Positions 1 through 9,641 are shown, numbered from the stretch's first letter. The stretch: 64,000 nucleotides of DNA from Flagellimonas aurea (GCF_017313785.1 NZ_JAFLNL010000010.1:1-64000), one strand, 5' to 3'. Notes: generated by a model not told the origin, from the letters alone. Numbers and translations: made by a program.

Positions 1-100
1 ATGAGAAGAAAATTGAAAAATAAAAACTAAGTTTAACCCAAGGATAGATCAAATCTAGGCAGTTCGTTTACCCTGGTCAGTTTCATCCGGCGAAGGTGGG

Positions 101-790
101 TCACTTTACCCGGCTTATCCAATAGGATGCATTTGGTTCCAGTTCGTCCAAAACAGCAAGGAACCCGCAATCGGGACAGTTTGTGTTGGCATCATCTATG
201 GCCTTCCTCATGGTATCCTCAACAAACGATTCGCTGCCCCCTATAACGTATATGGTGTCGTTTACCACGGTGCAATCAAAGGCGTAAAGACCCTTTTTCA
301 TTGAAGATAACTTATTGTAACGGAGTTTTTCCCTAAGCTTTTTCTTTTCTGAAATTATCACTTCTCCCAGTTCGCTGGTCCGTTCTTGCATTAATATTGT
401 GGGCGATGTTTTTCCGTTGAGATTCTTAAACCTGATTTTACGTGTTTGGTAGCCTATTATGGAGAATACCACGCTGTCCGATGTTTGCACGTTTGTATAC
501 CGGAGCTCAAACTCACCTTTGTTATTGGTGGCCGTGCCAATTTCAGTGTTCTCTATAAACACATTTACATTACTCAAAGGTTGTTTGGTTTCAGCGTCCA
601 GTACCCGACCTTCGGTTATTTGACCATATCCCAATAAAATAGAAAATATTGACCAAGCAAAGAATTGGATGGGTCTTCGAGAAATTAGTTTGAGGAAGAT
701 CTTACCGGGATGTGTGGCTTCGCAGTTTGATTCAATTGCTTTTTGGATTGTCATTGTATAGAGGATTATGATATAGTGTTTAGATAGCAA
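101..790 (-). CDS. Truncated carboxypeptidase-regulatory-like / kelch protein
   Basis: The product has a hydrophobic N-terminal segment (about residues 43-56, FAWSIFSILLGYGQ), then a CarboxypepD_reg-like beta-sandwich (GRVLDAETKQPLSNVNVFI, about residues 61-135), then the beginning of a first kelch repeat (VVNDTIYVIGG). Proteins of this build normally carry several further kelch repeats, and here the frame stops soon after the first one. Past residue ~215 another frame stays open to a TAA near position 28, so a frameshift or deletion may have removed the propeller. The first ATG gives an unusually long n-region; an ATG at 754 is an alternative. It is exported if functional. It may be a pseudogene; the family assignment of the N-terminal domain is fairly safe. 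Confidence 0.5.
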   Translation of the reverse strand: MLSKHYIIILYTMTIQKAIESNCEATHPGKIFLKLISRRPIQFFAWSIFSILLGYGQITEGRVLDAETKQPLSNVNVFIENTEIGTATNNKGEFELRYTNVQTSDSVVFSIIGYQTRKIRFKNLNGKTSPTILMQERTSELGEVIISEKKKLREKLRYNKLSSMKKGLYAFDCTVVNDTIYVIGGSESFVEDTMRKAIDDANTNCPDCGFLAVLDELEPNASYWISRVK

Positions 791-981
791 TGGTAAAAAG
801 ATGCATCAAAAAATATGCCGATATACCTCACTTCAATGGTATTCGAAGAATAAAATCTACGAATTGATTAAAAGTGTATTTAATAATTACTGTCATAGAC
901 TTTGTTATGGATTGAAAATAATGCGACTTTTTTGATTGTTTTAGTGTAAACAACTGTTAATCAATAAGTAAATAATTATTC

Positions 982-1989
982 ATGCGTGGTCTTGTAGATG
1001 TATTGAATCCTTTTTTTCCTTTAAAGGAAGGTAGATGGCTCATATTGGCCTTTACCTTTACGTCCAACATTTGGTGCCAACAAGAGCAAGACTCTACAAT
1101 TGTTTCATATTCCGATAAAATCGCTCTTGGTCTGGATATGAGTACGGACATAGATGAATTTATAGTTAACAGTCCAAATGTTAGCAACTTTCACCTCGTG
1201 TCAAACAATGACTTAAAGCTTACACTAAAGCTCAACTATAAATTTTTGAGTTTGAGCGCCGGTTTTTCACCCAAATTTTTACCAGGTAATGACGATGATG
1301 ATAAAAAAGGGGAAAGCTCATTTACAGAGTATAGGTTCAATCTGTTTCCAAAAAGATTTGTCCAGTCTATTTTCTTTAGGCGAATGAAGGGTTTTTATGT
1401 AGAGAATACCAATGATTTTGTGCCAAATTGGAATTCAGCTATGGACCCTTATATTCAATTCCCGGACTTAAAGAGTATAGCATGGGGTGGATATACCGGA
1501 TATGTCCTGAATAAAAATTTTTCCCTGAGGTCGTTGCTGAACCGGCAGGAATGGCAAAGGACAAGTGGTGGAAGTTTGATTCCCATAATTAGTTATGAGT
1601 TCACCAATATGACCAATGATTTTGTGGATGGTTCTTACGGAAAGGAAAATATGGTGGATTTGCGAGCCGATTTGGGATATTATTTCAATTGGTCCATCAC
1701 ACAAAAGTTTAATCTTGTGCTATCTGTTAGAGCAGGAATTGGGCCTAAGTTTTCAAAATATACGTTGGATGGAGTGGTGGAAAGGAACCATTATTTTGTT
1801 GTTGAATACAATACTGGACTACAATTAGATTATAACTCGGATAAACTTTATATGGGTATTGCAGGTAGCCTTAATGGCTATCGTTACAATGGCGAAAGTT
1901 CCAACAACATCTCCAACAACCTTTGGCAGGGTTCATTTTATATCGCCTATAGGATTGGTGCTCAGGAAAAATTAAAACAGTTGTTCTAA
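982..1989 (+). CDS. DUF4421 family outer-membrane-type protein
   Basis: This 335-residue protein resembles the Bacteroidota DUF4421 family. It has alternating amphipathic strands with many aromatic residues, such as the FSLRSLLNRQEWQRTSGGSL and WSITQKFNLVLSVRAGIGP segments, as in a beta-barrel-like envelope protein. A hydrophobic stretch near residues 18-30 (WLILAFTFTSNIWC) probably serves as signal peptide, though the n-region is long. The function of the family is unknown. It is monocistronic: the upstream neighbour points the other way, and the downstream YceI gene is convergent, sharing a bidirectional terminator. Confidence 0.7.
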   Translation: MRGLVDVLNPFFPLKEGRWLILAFTFTSNIWCQQEQDSTIVSYSDKIALGLDMSTDIDEFIVNSPNVSNFHLVSNNDLKLTLKLNYKFLSLSAGFSPKFLPGNDDDDKKGESSFTEYRFNLFPKRFVQSIFFRRMKGFYVENTNDFVPNWNSAMDPYIQFPDLKSIAWGGYTGYVLNKNFSLRSLLNRQEWQRTSGGSLIPIISYEFTNMTNDFVDGSYGKENMVDLRADLGYYFNWSITQKFNLVLSVRAGIGPKFSKYTLDGVVERNHYFVVEYNTGLQLDYNSDKLYMGIAGSLNGYRYNGESSNNISNNLWQGSFYIAYRIGAQEKLKQLF

Positions 1990-1992
1990 AAC

Positions 1993-2024
1993 AAAAAGCC
2001 ACCGAATTTTCGGTGGCTTTTTTG
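1993..2024. terminator. Bidirectional intrinsic terminator
   Basis: A perfect stem AAAAAGCCACCGAA / TTCGGTGGCTTTTT with A and T tracts on both sides lies between the convergent DUF4421 and YceI genes. It can serve both. Confidence 0.9.
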
Positions 2025-2038
2025 TTGCTGTTTATTTG

Positions 2039-2599
2039 TTATTGTTGGGCCATTTCCAAATGGATGGTCAACTCCACTTCATCTCCCAATGTAGGTGTGT
2101 CACTGCCAACTCCAAACTCCAAGCGATCTACGGTACCGGTGAGTTTTAGTCCGGCCTTCAGTTTTTGACTGCGTTGATCGGTTATTATTCCGTTCACAGT
2201 ACCTTCCAAGGTAACCGGCTTGGTAACCCCATGCATGCTAAGGTCTCCCGTTAGCTTAAAGGTTTTGTCCCCAGTTTTTTCAAAACTTGTGCTCTGAAAA
2301 GTGATGGAAGGATATTTTTCCGCATCAAAAAAGTCGGCACTTCGTAAATGATCGTCGCGCCTATCATTATCCGTATCAATACTGGTGGTTTTAATGTCCA
2401 CCATAAATTCGGCGTCGTCAAAAGTATCGGTTGCCTTTGCCGTTATGTCAAAATCGCTAAAATGGCCTTCTACGGTGGAGATCATTAAGTGTGAAATGCC
2501 AAAACCGACCTTGGAGTGTGCCCCGTCCGATTTCCAAGTGGATTGTGCCGCAACCGCTAGGGATGTTAAAAACGCAAGTGCGAAAATAGTCTTCTTCAT
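2039..2599 (-). CDS. YceI family periplasmic lipid-binding-like protein
   Basis: This 186-residue protein starts with a signal peptide (MKKTIFALAFLTSLAVAAQ) and continues with the YceI lipocalin-like fold: WKSDGAHSKVGFGISHLMIS, then FDAEKYPSITFQS and the MHGVTKPVTLE strand. These are the usual landmarks of the family. YceI proteins bind isoprenoid-type lipids in a long hydrophobic tunnel; the ligand here is not known. The length is typical and the gene stands alone, ending at the shared terminator. The family assignment is secure; the physiological role is not. Confidence 0.93.
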   Translation of the reverse strand: MKKTIFALAFLTSLAVAAQSTWKSDGAHSKVGFGISHLMISTVEGHFSDFDITAKATDTFDDAEFMVDIKTTSIDTDNDRRDDHLRSADFFDAEKYPSITFQSTSFEKTGDKTFKLTGDLSMHGVTKPVTLEGTVNGIITDQRSQKLKAGLKLTGTVDRLEFGVGSDTPTLGDEVELTIHLEMAQQ

Positions 2600-2836
2600 G
2601 ATTGTGTGATTTAAGTGTTAGTAGTTTTGTTTATAATGCTTTTACCAATTTCAGATAAAATTTTCAACTAAATATGATCAATTAAAACTTAAGATATAAA
2701 TATTTTCCGTGAACAACATGGCTTAACCCTCAATCAACCAATTGGTTAAGAATGGAAAGAAATAAGATGTCGTTGAGGGGTTAAATATGGTTGTTGGTAA
2801 AGCTACTTTTCTTTAAACGCAGTTTTATACATAGTT

Positions 2837-3859
2837 TTGGCTCACCTAACTATAATTGCATTGATTTCTAAAAAGGAACTTCTTTTTCAAATAGTATTGC
2901 ACGTATTGGTTCTCCTGTTCTTTTCTTTTGATAGAAATACAGGGAGCATAGTGGTGCACAGGGCCATATTCCTATTGTTTTATTCTTTGGCTACTGTGGG
3001 AATCACCTATTATCTGATGCCTAAATTTCTTTACAGGAAAAAGTATTGGCAGTTTTTTTTAGGAGCTGGTTTGGTAGTGGCCATAGTCATTGTAATAGAA
3101 GAAACGATTATGGAACCTCTAATATTCCCCCATACCAAAAGGGCGAATACCTTTCCAGGTGTCTACGTTTCCTTATTGGGAATTTTGCCCGTAATGTTCA
3201 TTCTGTCAGGATGTAAATTTGGGTGGGACGCCCTTAAAAAACAGGCCCAAATCGATGAACTCGAAACCACCATACAAGAAAGTGAACTTCAATTTTTGCG
3301 TAGTCAAATAAATCCTCACTTTTTGTTCAACAATTTAAACAACCTGTATTCTTATGCTTTGCAAGAATCTCCCAAAACTCCAGAAATCATACTCGAGATG
3401 AGCGGAGTATTGCGCTATATGCTATACGAATCCAAGGAAAAATTAGTACCCTTGAAAAAGGAGCTGGAGCAATTGGGCAATTTTATCCGTCTGTATAAAT
3501 TGCAAATAGAAGATAGGGGAGAAGTACAGTTTGATGTGGACGAAATTGAGGGAGACTATAGGATTGCACCCTTGATTTTGATTGTTTTCATAGAAAATGC
3601 CTTCAAGCACAGCCAATCGGGACAGTCTTCAAATATTGAAATAGATATTTCCGTAAAGTTGAGCAATTCTATATTGGAGTTCAGGTGCAAGAACAATTAT
3701 GAGCCAGGGTTTAGTCTGGATAGTGTTGCCAAAGGAATCGGTTTAAAAAATGTAAAGAAGCGTCTTGAACTTCTTTATCCAAAAAAGCATATTTTGCATA
3801 TAGAGGAGACCGATAACAGCTATAAGGTGTTTCTGAAGCTGGAATTGGAAAAGGTTTAG
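2837..3859 (+). CDS. LytS/YehU-type sensor histidine kinase
   Basis: The N-terminal third carries about four membrane helices (about residues 13-30, 42-60, 72-90, 108-126). It is followed by a short coiled coil and the His_kinase domain of the LytS/YehU class, with phospho-acceptor H161 in SQINPHFLFNNLNN and a degenerate ATP-binding lobe (IENAFKHS, GIGLKNVKKRL). The start is a TTG: an in-frame stop lies 37 bp upstream, and the first in-frame ATG would delete the first helices. It is followed after three bases by its response regulator, so the two form one operon. The stimulus is unknown; the membrane domain has no periplasmic sensor of note. Confidence 0.92.
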   Translation: MAHLTIIALISKKELLFQIVLHVLVLLFFSFDRNTGSIVVHRAIFLLFYSLATVGITYYLMPKFLYRKKYWQFFLGAGLVVAIVIVIEETIMEPLIFPHTKRANTFPGVYVSLLGILPVMFILSGCKFGWDALKKQAQIDELETTIQESELQFLRSQINPHFLFNNLNNLYSYALQESPKTPEIILEMSGVLRYMLYESKEKLVPLKKELEQLGNFIRLYKLQIEDRGEVQFDVDEIEGDYRIAPLILIVFIENAFKHSQSGQSSNIEIDISVKLSNSILEFRCKNNYEPGFSLDSVAKGIGLKNVKKRLELLYPKKHILHIEETDNSYKVFLKLELEKV

Positions 3860-3862
3860 GTT

Positions 3863-4552
3863 ATGAGATGTATAATTGTTGAAGATCAGCCGCCGGCACA
3901 GCGAATACTGAAGAAGTTTATTCAGGATGTGCCCACATTGGAACTGGTACAGGTTTTCTCCGATGGATTGACGGCTATGGAATTCCTGAACAAGGAGTCG
4001 GTGGACCTCATGTTCCTAGATATCCATCTGCCCAAAATTAATGGACTGGATTTTCTAAAGAGCATTCCGGACCCTCCGCAAGTTATATTGACCACTGCTT
4101 TTTCAGAATATGCACTCGAAGGATACGATTTGAACGTCGTGGACTATCTTTTAAAGCCCTTTTCTTTTCAGCGTTTCCTACAGGCTGTCAACAAGGTCAA
4201 CGCAAAGCACGAACAGGTTGTAGCCAAAAATGATACAGCACCACTTACCGAAATCTATGTAAAATCCAGTCACGAACATATTAAGGTGCTGGTGAAAGAT
4301 ATTTACACTATTGCTTCGGACTCTGATTATACCGAAATACACCTTAAGGATAAAAAAATATTGTCCAACGAACCATTACGGCATTGGATGGAAGTACTTG
4401 GGGGCAGTCAATTTTACCAGATACACAAATCCCATATCATCAATACCAAAAAAATTGACCGTATATCGGGAAATCTTGTAATGCTGAGCAATGGAGCCAA
4501 AATACCCATGGGGAGGGCATATAAGGATAACTTCTTAAAAAGTATTCTATAA
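3863..4552 (+). CDS. LytTR-family response regulator
   Basis: This 229-residue protein has an N-terminal receiver domain (acidic ED at 7-8, phospho-acceptor D53 in FLDIHLP, conserved K in LLKPF) and a C-terminal LytTR DNA-binding domain (from about residue 130, including IYVKSSHEHIKV and HKSHIINTKKI). It is the partner of the preceding kinase. LytTR regulators bind direct repeats near promoters; no target could be picked out here. A terminator follows directly. Confidence 0.94.
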   Translation: MRCIIVEDQPPAQRILKKFIQDVPTLELVQVFSDGLTAMEFLNKESVDLMFLDIHLPKINGLDFLKSIPDPPQVILTTAFSEYALEGYDLNVVDYLLKPFSFQRFLQAVNKVNAKHEQVVAKNDTAPLTEIYVKSSHEHIKVLVKDIYTIASDSDYTEIHLKDKKILSNEPLRHWMEVLGGSQFYQIHKSHIINTKKIDRISGNLVMLSNGAKIPMGRAYKDNFLKSIL

Positions 4553-4575
4553 AAAAGCCCAGATTTCTGGGCTTT
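4553..4575. terminator. Terminator after the lytST-like operon
   Basis: The stem AAAGCCCAGA / TCTGGGCTTT lies one base after the response-regulator stop codon. The convergent symporter gene ends just beyond it, so it may act in both directions. Confidence 0.8.
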
Positions 4576-4598
4576 CATATGTTACTTTATCTCATCTT

Positions 4599-6248
4599 CT
4601 ATTTTGCAAAGTAGATGTAAATTCCAACTACGATTATGGCAATAAATGTACTTGCCAATTTCACATGTTTCCAAGGCTCTATGGAAACCTGCTTGGTATA
4701 CTCTAGTTGGAAAGGCTCTTCTCGCGGGTAGAATTTTCCGATAATCAACATGATGAGGATGTTGGAAATAAACAATATCGCCATTACATGAAGATAGTGA
4801 GGGTATGCTCCGGCCTCTATTAAATTGAGTTCAACAGGGTCGGTAATTCCGTTTGCTTTTGCTTCGGCCAGTGCGTTGGCGACCATTTTTGGTCCAACAA
4901 TAAATTGACTGATGATATAAAGAACTGAACCAGAAAGTATACCAATTTTTGCTGCGATGGCAGGAACCCTTTTGGTCAAATAGCCCACCACGATAATTGT
5001 GAAGATGGGAATACTGTAAATACCGTTTATCTCTTGAAGGTAGTTGAACAAACTGCCCGCATTGGCAATCAGTGGCGCTATGAACATCGCTGCAAGTGCC
5101 AAGCACACCCCGAATACCTTACCGTATTTTACCACGGTCATTTCCGATGCATTTTTGTTGATATGCTGTTTGTAGATATCTATTCCGAACAAGGTCACCG
5201 AACTATTGAGAACACTGTTGAAGGAACTCAAAATAGCTCCAAAAAGCACAGCGGCAAAAAAGCCCATCAATGGCTTGGGCAGCACGGCTCTCACCAGTTC
5301 AGGGTAGGCAAGGTCACTGCTGGCCAATCCGCCTTCAAAATAGTAGTAAGCGATCATTCCTGGCAATACCAAGATGATTGGCCCCAAAATTTTTAAAAAG
5401 GCGGCCAAAAGAAGTCCTTTTTGCCCTTCGGCAAGATTTTTTGCTCCCAAACCGCGTTGGATAATTTGTTGGTTGGTGCCCCAGTAGAAAAGCTGAACCA
5501 GCATCATTCCGGTAAAAATGGTGGAAAACGGAACCTCTTGTCCGGGATTTCCAGTTGAATCAAAACGTTCCGGGTTGGCCGCCATCAAGGTATCCAATCC
5601 GCCCATTACACTACCATCCCCAATGGCCATAAGACCAAAAACCGGAATCATGATACCTCCGATAATAAGACCTACCGCATTGATACTATCGGAAACGGCA
5701 ACAGCCTTCAGTCCACCAAAAACCGCATAAATGGAGCCGATGATCCCTATGCCCCAGATACAGATTACCAGAGCGGTGGAGTCGGACACACCCAACAAAG
5801 CGGGAACATCGAACATGCCACTTATAGCGACCGATCCGGAGTACAATATTACAGGCAGCAAAACCACTACATAGCCCGTAAGAAACAGTCCAGAGGTTAT
5901 CGTTTTAGTGGCCACATCAAAACGTTTCGCTAAAAATTGTGGTACGGTGGTTAGTCCACCCTTAAGATATCTTGGCAGCAAGAACATAGCCGTAACTACA
6001 ATAGCTAGAGCGGCCAAGGTTTCCCATGCCATAACGGAGAGACCATCTTTGTAAGCACTTCCGTTTAGCCCTACAATTTGTTCTGTGGAAAGGTTGGTCA
6101 ACAATAAGGAGCCAGCTATGACTCCAGCGGTTAGGCTTCTGCCGCCCAAAAAGTAACCATCGGACGATGTTTCATCTGTTTTTCTAACCGACCACCAAGA
6201 AATGATTCCTACTAAAAGGGTGAAGCCTAAAAACGAAATAAGTGCCAT
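4599..6248 (-). CDS. Sodium:solute symporter (SSS/SLC5 family)
   Basis: This 549-residue polytopic membrane protein has about 13-14 hydrophobic segments. It shows the SSS signature region (YFLGGRSLTAGVIAGSLLLT, VFGGLKAVAVSDSINAVGL, GAILSSFNSVLNSSVTLFG). It moves an organic solute into the cytoplasm with Na+; the sequence does not reveal which one. It lies divergently from the DUF5690 transporter operon across a 267-bp gap, so it could take up a product of the phosphonate locus, but that is only positional inference. The length is normal for the sugar-type SLC5 branch. Confidence 0.9.
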   Translation of the reverse strand: MALISFLGFTLLVGIISWWSVRKTDETSSDGYFLGGRSLTAGVIAGSLLLTNLSTEQIVGLNGSAYKDGLSVMAWETLAALAIVVTAMFLLPRYLKGGLTTVPQFLAKRFDVATKTITSGLFLTGYVVVLLPVILYSGSVAISGMFDVPALLGVSDSTALVICIWGIGIIGSIYAVFGGLKAVAVSDSINAVGLIIGGIMIPVFGLMAIGDGSVMGGLDTLMAANPERFDSTGNPGQEVPFSTIFTGMMLVQLFYWGTNQQIIQRGLGAKNLAEGQKGLLLAAFLKILGPIILVLPGMIAYYYFEGGLASSDLAYPELVRAVLPKPLMGFFAAVLFGAILSSFNSVLNSSVTLFGIDIYKQHINKNASEMTVVKYGKVFGVCLALAAMFIAPLIANAGSLFNYLQEINGIYSIPIFTIIVVGYLTKRVPAIAAKIGILSGSVLYIISQFIVGPKMVANALAEAKANGITDPVELNLIEAGAYPHYLHVMAILFISNILIMLIIGKFYPREEPFQLEYTKQVSIEPWKHVKLASTFIAIIVVGIYIYFAK

Positions 6249-6515
6249 ACTATATTATTTGGTGTTTTGTCCATGGACAGAACAATTTGTTTAGTTGGTT
6301 GTGCACGCTAATATAACTTGAATTTTCCGAAATTAAGGGTGAAGCCTTAAACTCAACATTTTATTTTAAAACTGAAGTATTTGAAAAAAAAGGATGTGCT
6401 TATGACACTTGTAAAAACATAATGGATCGCTAACGATAATTTAAACTAAAAAGTAGGGCCACTCTTTTAAAAAATTGAGTAATTTGAAACATAATTTTAT
6501 TATTTGTAAACATCT

Positions 6516-7808
6516 ATGAATAAAAGTACGATCATCAAGCGACCAGGGTTCGTGTTTGTATTGCATGCTTCGCTTGCCGCTTTTGGCACCTACTTTTGTA
6601 TGTACGCCTTTAGAAAGCCATTTTCCGTGGCCACTTTTGATGGACTCTCCTTTATAGGTGTGGATTACAAAATACTTTTGGTGATTGCCCAGGTTTTGGG
6701 TTATGCACTTTCCAAATTTGTTGGGATAAAAGTCATCTCGGAACTTAAGCCCAACCGAAGGTTACTTTACCTAATTTCACTTATAGTACTTGCGGAAATT
6801 TCGCTCTTGCTCTTCGCATGGGTAGCCGCACCGTACAATATCCCATTTATGTTCCTTAACGGTTTTCCTTTGGGAATGATATGGGGCATTGTGTTCTCTT
6901 ATATTGAAGGACGTAGGTTTACCGATATTTTGGGAGTAGTCCTTTCCGCAAGTTTTATAGTATCCAGTGGAGTGGTAAAATCGGTCGGGTTATTTGTGAT
7001 GAATTCTTGGGGCGTTAGTGAATTTTGGATGCCGTCCGTTACCGGTGCGCTTTTCTTTGTTCCCCTTTTGATCAGTTCTTATTTATTGCAACGGGTACCC
7101 CCGCCGACAGCCGAAGATATTGCCAACCTTACGGAGCGGATTCCAATGACGGCAGCCGATAGAAAAAGTTTGGTGAAAAAGTTTATGTTTCCATTGCTCA
7201 TCATAGTCTTGTTCTATACTTTTTTGACGGCTTTTCGGGATTTTCGTGACAATTTTGCCCGAGAATTGTGGGATAGTATTGGATATCAAGGGGATGTCTC
7301 TGTTTATTCTACCTCCGAAATTATTATTGCCGTCGTAGTGCTTTTGATTATCGGGACCATCTTTTATGTGAAAGATAACTTTAAAGCCTTGCTTACCTAT
7401 CATGTGCTACTGATTTTAGGAACTTTGGCTTTGGTGATCAGTACCATAATGTTTCAAACCGGGGTTTTGGACCCGTTCGTTTGGATGGTCTGCACCGGGT
7501 TTGGCCTTTATATTTGTTACGTACCGTTCAACTGTCTCTTTTTTGATCGCTTTATAGCCACTTTTAAGGTAAAGGGAAACTCAGGTTTTCTCATCTACAT
7601 TGCAGATGCCTTTGGGTACCTTGGAAGCATCCTGGTATTACTGTACAAGAATTTTGGGCAGGCAAATGTGTCGTGGCTGAACTTTTTTGTGTACGGAACG
7701 TACGCAGTTGCATTGATAGGTATTGTCAGTACATCGATATTATATGTGCACTTTGTGACCCGCCACAGATCGGAAGAATTTAATAAGCAATTGGAATATG
7801 GACAATAA
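6516..7808 (+). CDS. DUF5690 family MFS-like transporter
   Basis: This 430-residue protein has about 12 transmembrane helices and matches the DUF5690 family of Bacteroidota (FGTYFCMYAFRKPF near the N-terminus; FNGFPLGMIWGIVFSY-like segment; GFGLYICYVPFNCLFFDRF). The fold looks like the major facilitator superfamily. It overlaps the next gene by 11 bp and heads a three-gene operon with an aminophosphonate oxidoreductase and a PhnX-like hydrolase. I infer that it is the inner-membrane importer of the aminophosphonate, replacing the absent PhnCDE ABC system. The transport role has not been shown for this family as far as I know. Confidence 0.85.
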   Translation: MNKSTIIKRPGFVFVLHASLAAFGTYFCMYAFRKPFSVATFDGLSFIGVDYKILLVIAQVLGYALSKFVGIKVISELKPNRRLLYLISLIVLAEISLLLFAWVAAPYNIPFMFLNGFPLGMIWGIVFSYIEGRRFTDILGVVLSASFIVSSGVVKSVGLFVMNSWGVSEFWMPSVTGALFFVPLLISSYLLQRVPPPTAEDIANLTERIPMTAADRKSLVKKFMFPLLIIVLFYTFLTAFRDFRDNFARELWDSIGYQGDVSVYSTSEIIIAVVVLLIIGTIFYVKDNFKALLTYHVLLILGTLALVISTIMFQTGVLDPFVWMVCTGFGLYICYVPFNCLFFDRFIATFKVKGNSGFLIYIADAFGYLGSILVLLYKNFGQANVSWLNFFVYGTYAVALIGIVSTSILYVHFVTRHRSEEFNKQLEYGQ

Positions 7809-8970
7809 GTATGATGCCGTCATAGTAGGTGGGGGTGTTTTAGGGACTTTTCATGCCTACCATGCACTGGAATTGGGCCTAAAAGTCTGTTTGGTAGAAA
7901 AAGATATCTATCCCAAAGGAGCGACCACACAAAATTTTGGACAAGTCGTCCCTTCGGGCATGAATTCCAAATGGCAGAAATTTGGAAGGGAAAGTCTGAA
8001 AATATACAAGGAGATTCAATCCCAATTTGATATCAGTATCCGTCAGAACGGAACGGTGTATTTGGCATCCAACGAAGAGGAGGAACAGTTGCTGATGGAG
8101 TTGAGAGCTATCAACAATGGGAACGATTACACATCAAAAATGCTCACCAAACAAGAATGTTTGGCCAATTACCCCGGACTTAGAAAAGACTATGTGACAG
8201 CAGGTCTTTTTTTTCCACAAGAGGTCACGGTCGAGCCTAGAACCATGATCCATAAGCTACAGAAATATCTGATGGACCAGAAAGGCTTGGAAATCAAGTT
8301 TGATTTTCCCGTCGTATCCTGCGAATCTGATGGAGAGTGGGTTTTGGTTCAAAGCACAAAAGGTAATGAGGTATTCGGTAAGAAAGTAATTGTTTGTAAT
8401 GGAGCTGAGTTTAAAAATCTGTACCCGGAAATGTTTGCCTCCAGCGATTTGGAAGTTTCCAAACTGCAGATGATGCAGACGAAACCGCAAAAGAACTACG
8501 AGTTAAAGGGATCTATCCTAACGGGATGGTCCATTAAAAGGTATGAAGCCTTCCATGAATGCCCATCCTTTGCTGGAATCAAGGAAAACGAGCCAAAGGA
8601 CAGCCTTCAGAAAAAATGGGGCGTACACATTCTTTTTAAACAAGCGATGGATGGTTCGGTGATTTTGGGTGATTCCCATCAATATGCCGATGCCAACCGA
8701 ATTGAAGATTTGGGGTATGATCTTAACATGGACATCGATAATTTTATGATAGAGGAAGCCAAAAAAATCATTGACCTTCCTACGTATCAAATCCAAAAAA
8801 GGTGGTACGGGATATACTCACAATGCAAGAACAGCGATATTTTTCAAAAAACGATTGACAACAATATTCATGTTGTGACAGGAATCGGTGGAAAGGGGAT
8901 GACGGGAAGCGCCGGATTCGCGAAGAAAAGCATTGCTACTATATTCAATAAGCAGAAAATCAATTTATGA
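7798..8970 (+). CDS. FAD-dependent aminophosphonate oxidoreductase (TIGR03364 type)
   Basis: This 390-residue DAO-fold flavoprotein has an N-terminal Rossmann motif (GGGVLG, residues 11-16), the acidic end of strand 2 (LVEKD), an ATTQNFGQV segment and a C-terminal FAD-closing region (VVTGIGGKGMTGSAG). It resembles the TIGR03364 group, defined by repeated co-occurrence with PhnX-like hydrolases and proposed to deaminate an aminophosphonate oxidatively. It sits between its predicted importer (11-bp overlap) and its predicted partner hydrolase (4-bp overlap). The likely product is phosphonoacetaldehyde or a hydroxylated analogue; the exact substrate (2-aminoethylphosphonate, an N-methyl derivative or 1-hydroxy-AEP) cannot be told from sequence. 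Confidence 0.83.
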   Translation: MDNKYDAVIVGGGVLGTFHAYHALELGLKVCLVEKDIYPKGATTQNFGQVVPSGMNSKWQKFGRESLKIYKEIQSQFDISIRQNGTVYLASNEEEEQLLMELRAINNGNDYTSKMLTKQECLANYPGLRKDYVTAGLFFPQEVTVEPRTMIHKLQKYLMDQKGLEIKFDFPVVSCESDGEWVLVQSTKGNEVFGKKVIVCNGAEFKNLYPEMFASSDLEVSKLQMMQTKPQKNYELKGSILTGWSIKRYEAFHECPSFAGIKENEPKDSLQKKWGVHILFKQAMDGSVILGDSHQYADANRIEDLGYDLNMDIDNFMIEEAKKIIDLPTYQIQKRWYGIYSQCKNSDIFQKTIDNNIHVVTGIGGKGMTGSAGFAKKSIATIFNKQKINL

Positions 8971-9641
8971 AAAAGATAGAATTGGCCGTTTTTGATATGG
9001 CAGGCACCACAGTGAACGAGGACAATGTAGTCTACAAAACGGTTGGGGCCGCTTTGGCCAAGCATGGGGTAGAAGTTTCTTTGGATACCGTTCTGGAATT
9101 TGGCGCAGGTAAGGAAAAATTTAAGGCCATAGCAGATATTTTGGAACAGACCAAAAACACATCAGTTGATGCCAATCTTGTTTTTGAAGATTTCAAAGGA
9201 ATGTTGGACGAAGCCTATGCCAATTTAGAAGTTACCTCCTATGACGGTGTAGAGGCTTTTTTTCAACTATTAAAGTCCAAAGATGTCAAAGTAGTATTGA
9301 ACACTGGATATGACCAAAAAACCGCAAGTTCACTTTTGAACAAACTGGGATGGGTTGCAGGGAATCAAATCGATGCTGTGATTACCGCCGATGATGTGGT
9401 AAACGGAAGACCTTCTTCGGAAATGATAGACAAGGCCATGGATATGTTCGGAATCACTAAACCCGAAAATGTGTTAAAGGCAGGTGACTCCGTAATCGAT
9501 ATTGAAGAGGGGAAAAATGCGAATTGTGGTTGGACCGTGGGTGTTTTGACCGGCGCCCAAACACGTGAACAGTTGTTGACTGCCCAACCGACCCTGATAC
9601 TGGATTCCCTGACCGATTTGGAACAGGTATTGTTTTCTTGA
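8967..9641 (+). CDS. Phosphonatase-like HAD hydrolase (PhnX-like, TIGR03351 type)
   Basis: This 224-residue HAD enzyme has the phosphonatase version of motif I, DMAGT (D10-T14), instead of DxDxT. A cap-domain segment GAGKEKFKAI (K49, K51, K53) can supply the Schiff-base lysine, an arginine sits where most HADs have lysine (GRPSSEMI, R148), and motif III is GDSVIDIEEG (D174, D178). These features are known for PhnX and the PhnX-like clade and imply cleavage of the C-P bond of a 2-oxoethylphosphonate, releasing phosphate and an aldehyde. It is cytoplasmic and the last gene of the transporter-oxidoreductase operon. Which lysine is catalytic needs alignment. Confidence 0.87.
   Translation: MKKIELAVFDMAGTTVNEDNVVYKTVGAALAKHGVEVSLDTVLEFGAGKEKFKAIADILEQTKNTSVDANLVFEDFKGMLDEAYANLEVTSYDGVEAFFQLLKSKDVKVVLNTGYDQKTASSLLNKLGWVAGNQIDAVITADDVVNGRPSSEMIDKAMDMFGITKPENVLKAGDSVIDIEEGKNANCGWTVGVLTGAQTREQLLTAQPTLILDSLTDLEQVLFS

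Noticed and set aside
2215..2230. GTAACCGGCTTGGTAAC-like sequence in the YceI gene
   Set aside because: It is inside a coding region, spacing is wrong and no promoter box follows; it is chance.
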